A DNA stretch of 5,776 nucleotides from Pseudomonadota bacterium (GTDB taxonomy: Bacteria; Pseudomonadota; Gammaproteobacteria; UBA5335), in assembly GCA_002862965.1 (NCBI GenBank), contig PKCW01000252.1:1-5776 (forward strand), written 5' to 3'. This document shows positions 5,216 through 5,776 of the stretch, one piece after another. Within the stretch, counting starts at the first letter, position 1. The number at the start of each line of letters is the position of its first letter. A program made the translations under genes and the position numbers. Under the pieces are notes generated by a model. That model worked only from the letters and a program-made list of their open reading frames with translations, was not told the origin of the DNA and searched no databases.

Positions 5216-5415
5216 CGGCCGGGATCAGACCCGGGCTCGACCGGCTGCGGCAGGCGTGGGCGCTGTTCCGTCAGTGGAGCGGCGACGACGCCTATGAGCG
5301 CTATCTCGCCCACCACCACGCGGCCCATCCCGGGCAAGCGCCGCTGTCCCGGCGCGCCTTCATCCGCCGGCATCACCACGAGCGCTTCTCCAGCGGCGTC
5401 AACCGCTGCTGCTGA
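5212..5415 (+). CDS. ybdD: YbdD/YjiX family small protein, partner of CstA
   Basis: A 67-residue protein of the YbdD/YjiX (DUF466, Sel_put) family, the usual companion of CstA/BtsT transporters; in E. coli ybdD follows cstA and yjiX follows btsT. Family marks are LRQAWALFRQWSGDDAYERY (12-31), the H-P-x-x-P-L-S-x-x-x-F segment around 39-50, the R/H-rich RRHHHERFS and the terminal NRCC. The Cys-Cys end is characteristic. Its ATG overlaps the cstA stop (ATGA at 5212-5215) and only a weak AAGG lies upstream, so translation is probably coupled to cstA. It likely supports CstA-dependent pyruvate uptake; the mechanism is not known from the sequence. The last 17 nt overlap the convergent flavoprotein gene. 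Confidence 0.93.
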   Translation: MTAGIRPGLDRLRQAWALFRQWSGDDAYERYLAHHHAAHPGQAPLSRRAFIRRHHHERFSSGVNRCC

Positions 5416-5776
5416 AACCCAGGCGGTGGTCCCGGTCGCCTTGCAGGTGTGCGTAGGGCGGCAGGGACTGGATGCGCGCATCGAGCAGCGGTCGGCCGAT
5501 GGTGAAGTGATAGAAGCTCTGCAGGCGCCGGTCCGACAGCCCCAGCACCTCGTGCACCGCCGGATCGAAGTAGCAGCCGATCCCCGTGCCGCGCAGGCCC
5601 GCGGCTTCGGCGTTGAGGTAGAGCGCCTGCCCCAGCGCGCCGGCCTCCCAGTGCCGCCAGCGGTAGCGCCACGGCTCGGCATCGAGCGCGGCGTCCCATT
5701 CGCCCAGCAGCATGAAGGTGACTGCACCTTGCGCCGCAATCGCCTGATGGCAGCACAGCAGCCCGGCCGTGCGGCG
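5399..5776 (-). CDS. Nitroreductase/SagB-like flavoprotein, C-terminal part
   Basis: The frame is open from the right edge to a TGA at 5401-5399, giving 125 visible residues; the N-terminus lies outside the window. Starting with RRTAGLLCCHQAIAAQGAVT, it continues FMLLGEWDAAL, then WRYRWRHWEAGALGQALYLN, AEAAGLRGTGIGCYFDPAVH, EVLGLSDRRLQSFYHFTIG, and RPLLDARIQSLPPY. The E-x-G-x-x-x-Q-x-L-Y-L-x-A helix followed by G-x-G-I-G-C-Y-F is the pattern of the C-terminal half of FMN-dependent nitroreductase-fold proteins of the SagB/ThcOx type. These oxidise or reduce varied substrates, including azoline rings in peptide natural products; nothing here shows a peptide cluster, so the substrate is unknown. 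An ATG at 5713 is internal, since family-like sequence runs upstream of it. It converges on ybdD and overlaps its end by 17 nt. Confidence 0.85.
   Translation of the reverse strand, partial: RRTAGLLCCHQAIAAQGAVTFMLLGEWDAALDAEPWRYRWRHWEAGALGQALYLNAEAAGLRGTGIGCYFDPAVHEVLGLSDRRLQSFYHFTIGRPLLDARIQSLPPYAHLQGDRDHRLGFSSSG

Noticed and set aside
3064..5415. Plus-strand frame of 783 residues overlapping cstA, whose end is YbdD
   Set aside because: Only its last 67 residues are a real protein (YbdD from ATG 5212). The earlier part is the +1 frame of cstA, full of R, A and H.

Overview
The window is GC-rich bacterial chromosome, most likely from a gammaproteobacterium. The basis is the mix of Dtd, MsrA and a CstA-YbdD pair with, in the only long non-coding gap, what reads as a CsrB/Rsm-type small RNA with a GacA/UvrY-like box in front of it. 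That RNA class and regulator are typical of Gammaproteobacteria. I cannot name a genus. No mobile element, tRNA, rRNA or CRISPR array is visible.

Left block (1-1817, minus strand): dtd (D-aminoacyl-tRNA deacylase), a 310-residue protein resembling the YbjN/type III chaperone-like (TY-Chap) fold, and a calcineurin-like metallophosphoesterase that runs off the left edge. The last two are 9 nt apart, and the Shine-Dalgarno of the phosphatase overlaps the upstream stop codon, so they look translationally coupled. The phosphatase frame is broken by an apparent single-base deletion near 93-95; its GNHE motif continues in the next frame.

Central non-coding block (1818-2335): divergent from dtd lies a plus-strand RNA gene of about 320 nt (about 1921-2245). 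It has 17 GGA triplets, at least seven of them in hairpin loops, and ends in a perfect 13-bp intrinsic terminator. An imperfect TGTAAG-N6-CTTACA box (1866-1883) sits about 40-60 nt before the inferred start. This is the sequence logic of CsrB/RsmB RNAs, which sequester CsrA/RsmA. It is the main finding of the window and no open reading frame predicts it.

Right block (2336-5776): msrA (methionine sulfoxide reductase A), cstA (pyruvate/peptide transporter, 689 aa) and ybdD/yjiX (67 aa, ATGA overlap with cstA) on the plus strand. On the minus strand is the C-terminal part of a nitroreductase/SagB-like flavoprotein, whose stop codon lies inside the end of ybdD. In E. coli cstA is translationally repressed by CsrA. 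Here the cstA ribosome-binding region forms a small hairpin (GGC-GGGAT-GCC) of the same form as hairpins in the small RNA. The window may therefore hold both a CsrA decoy RNA and a CsrA target a few genes apart.
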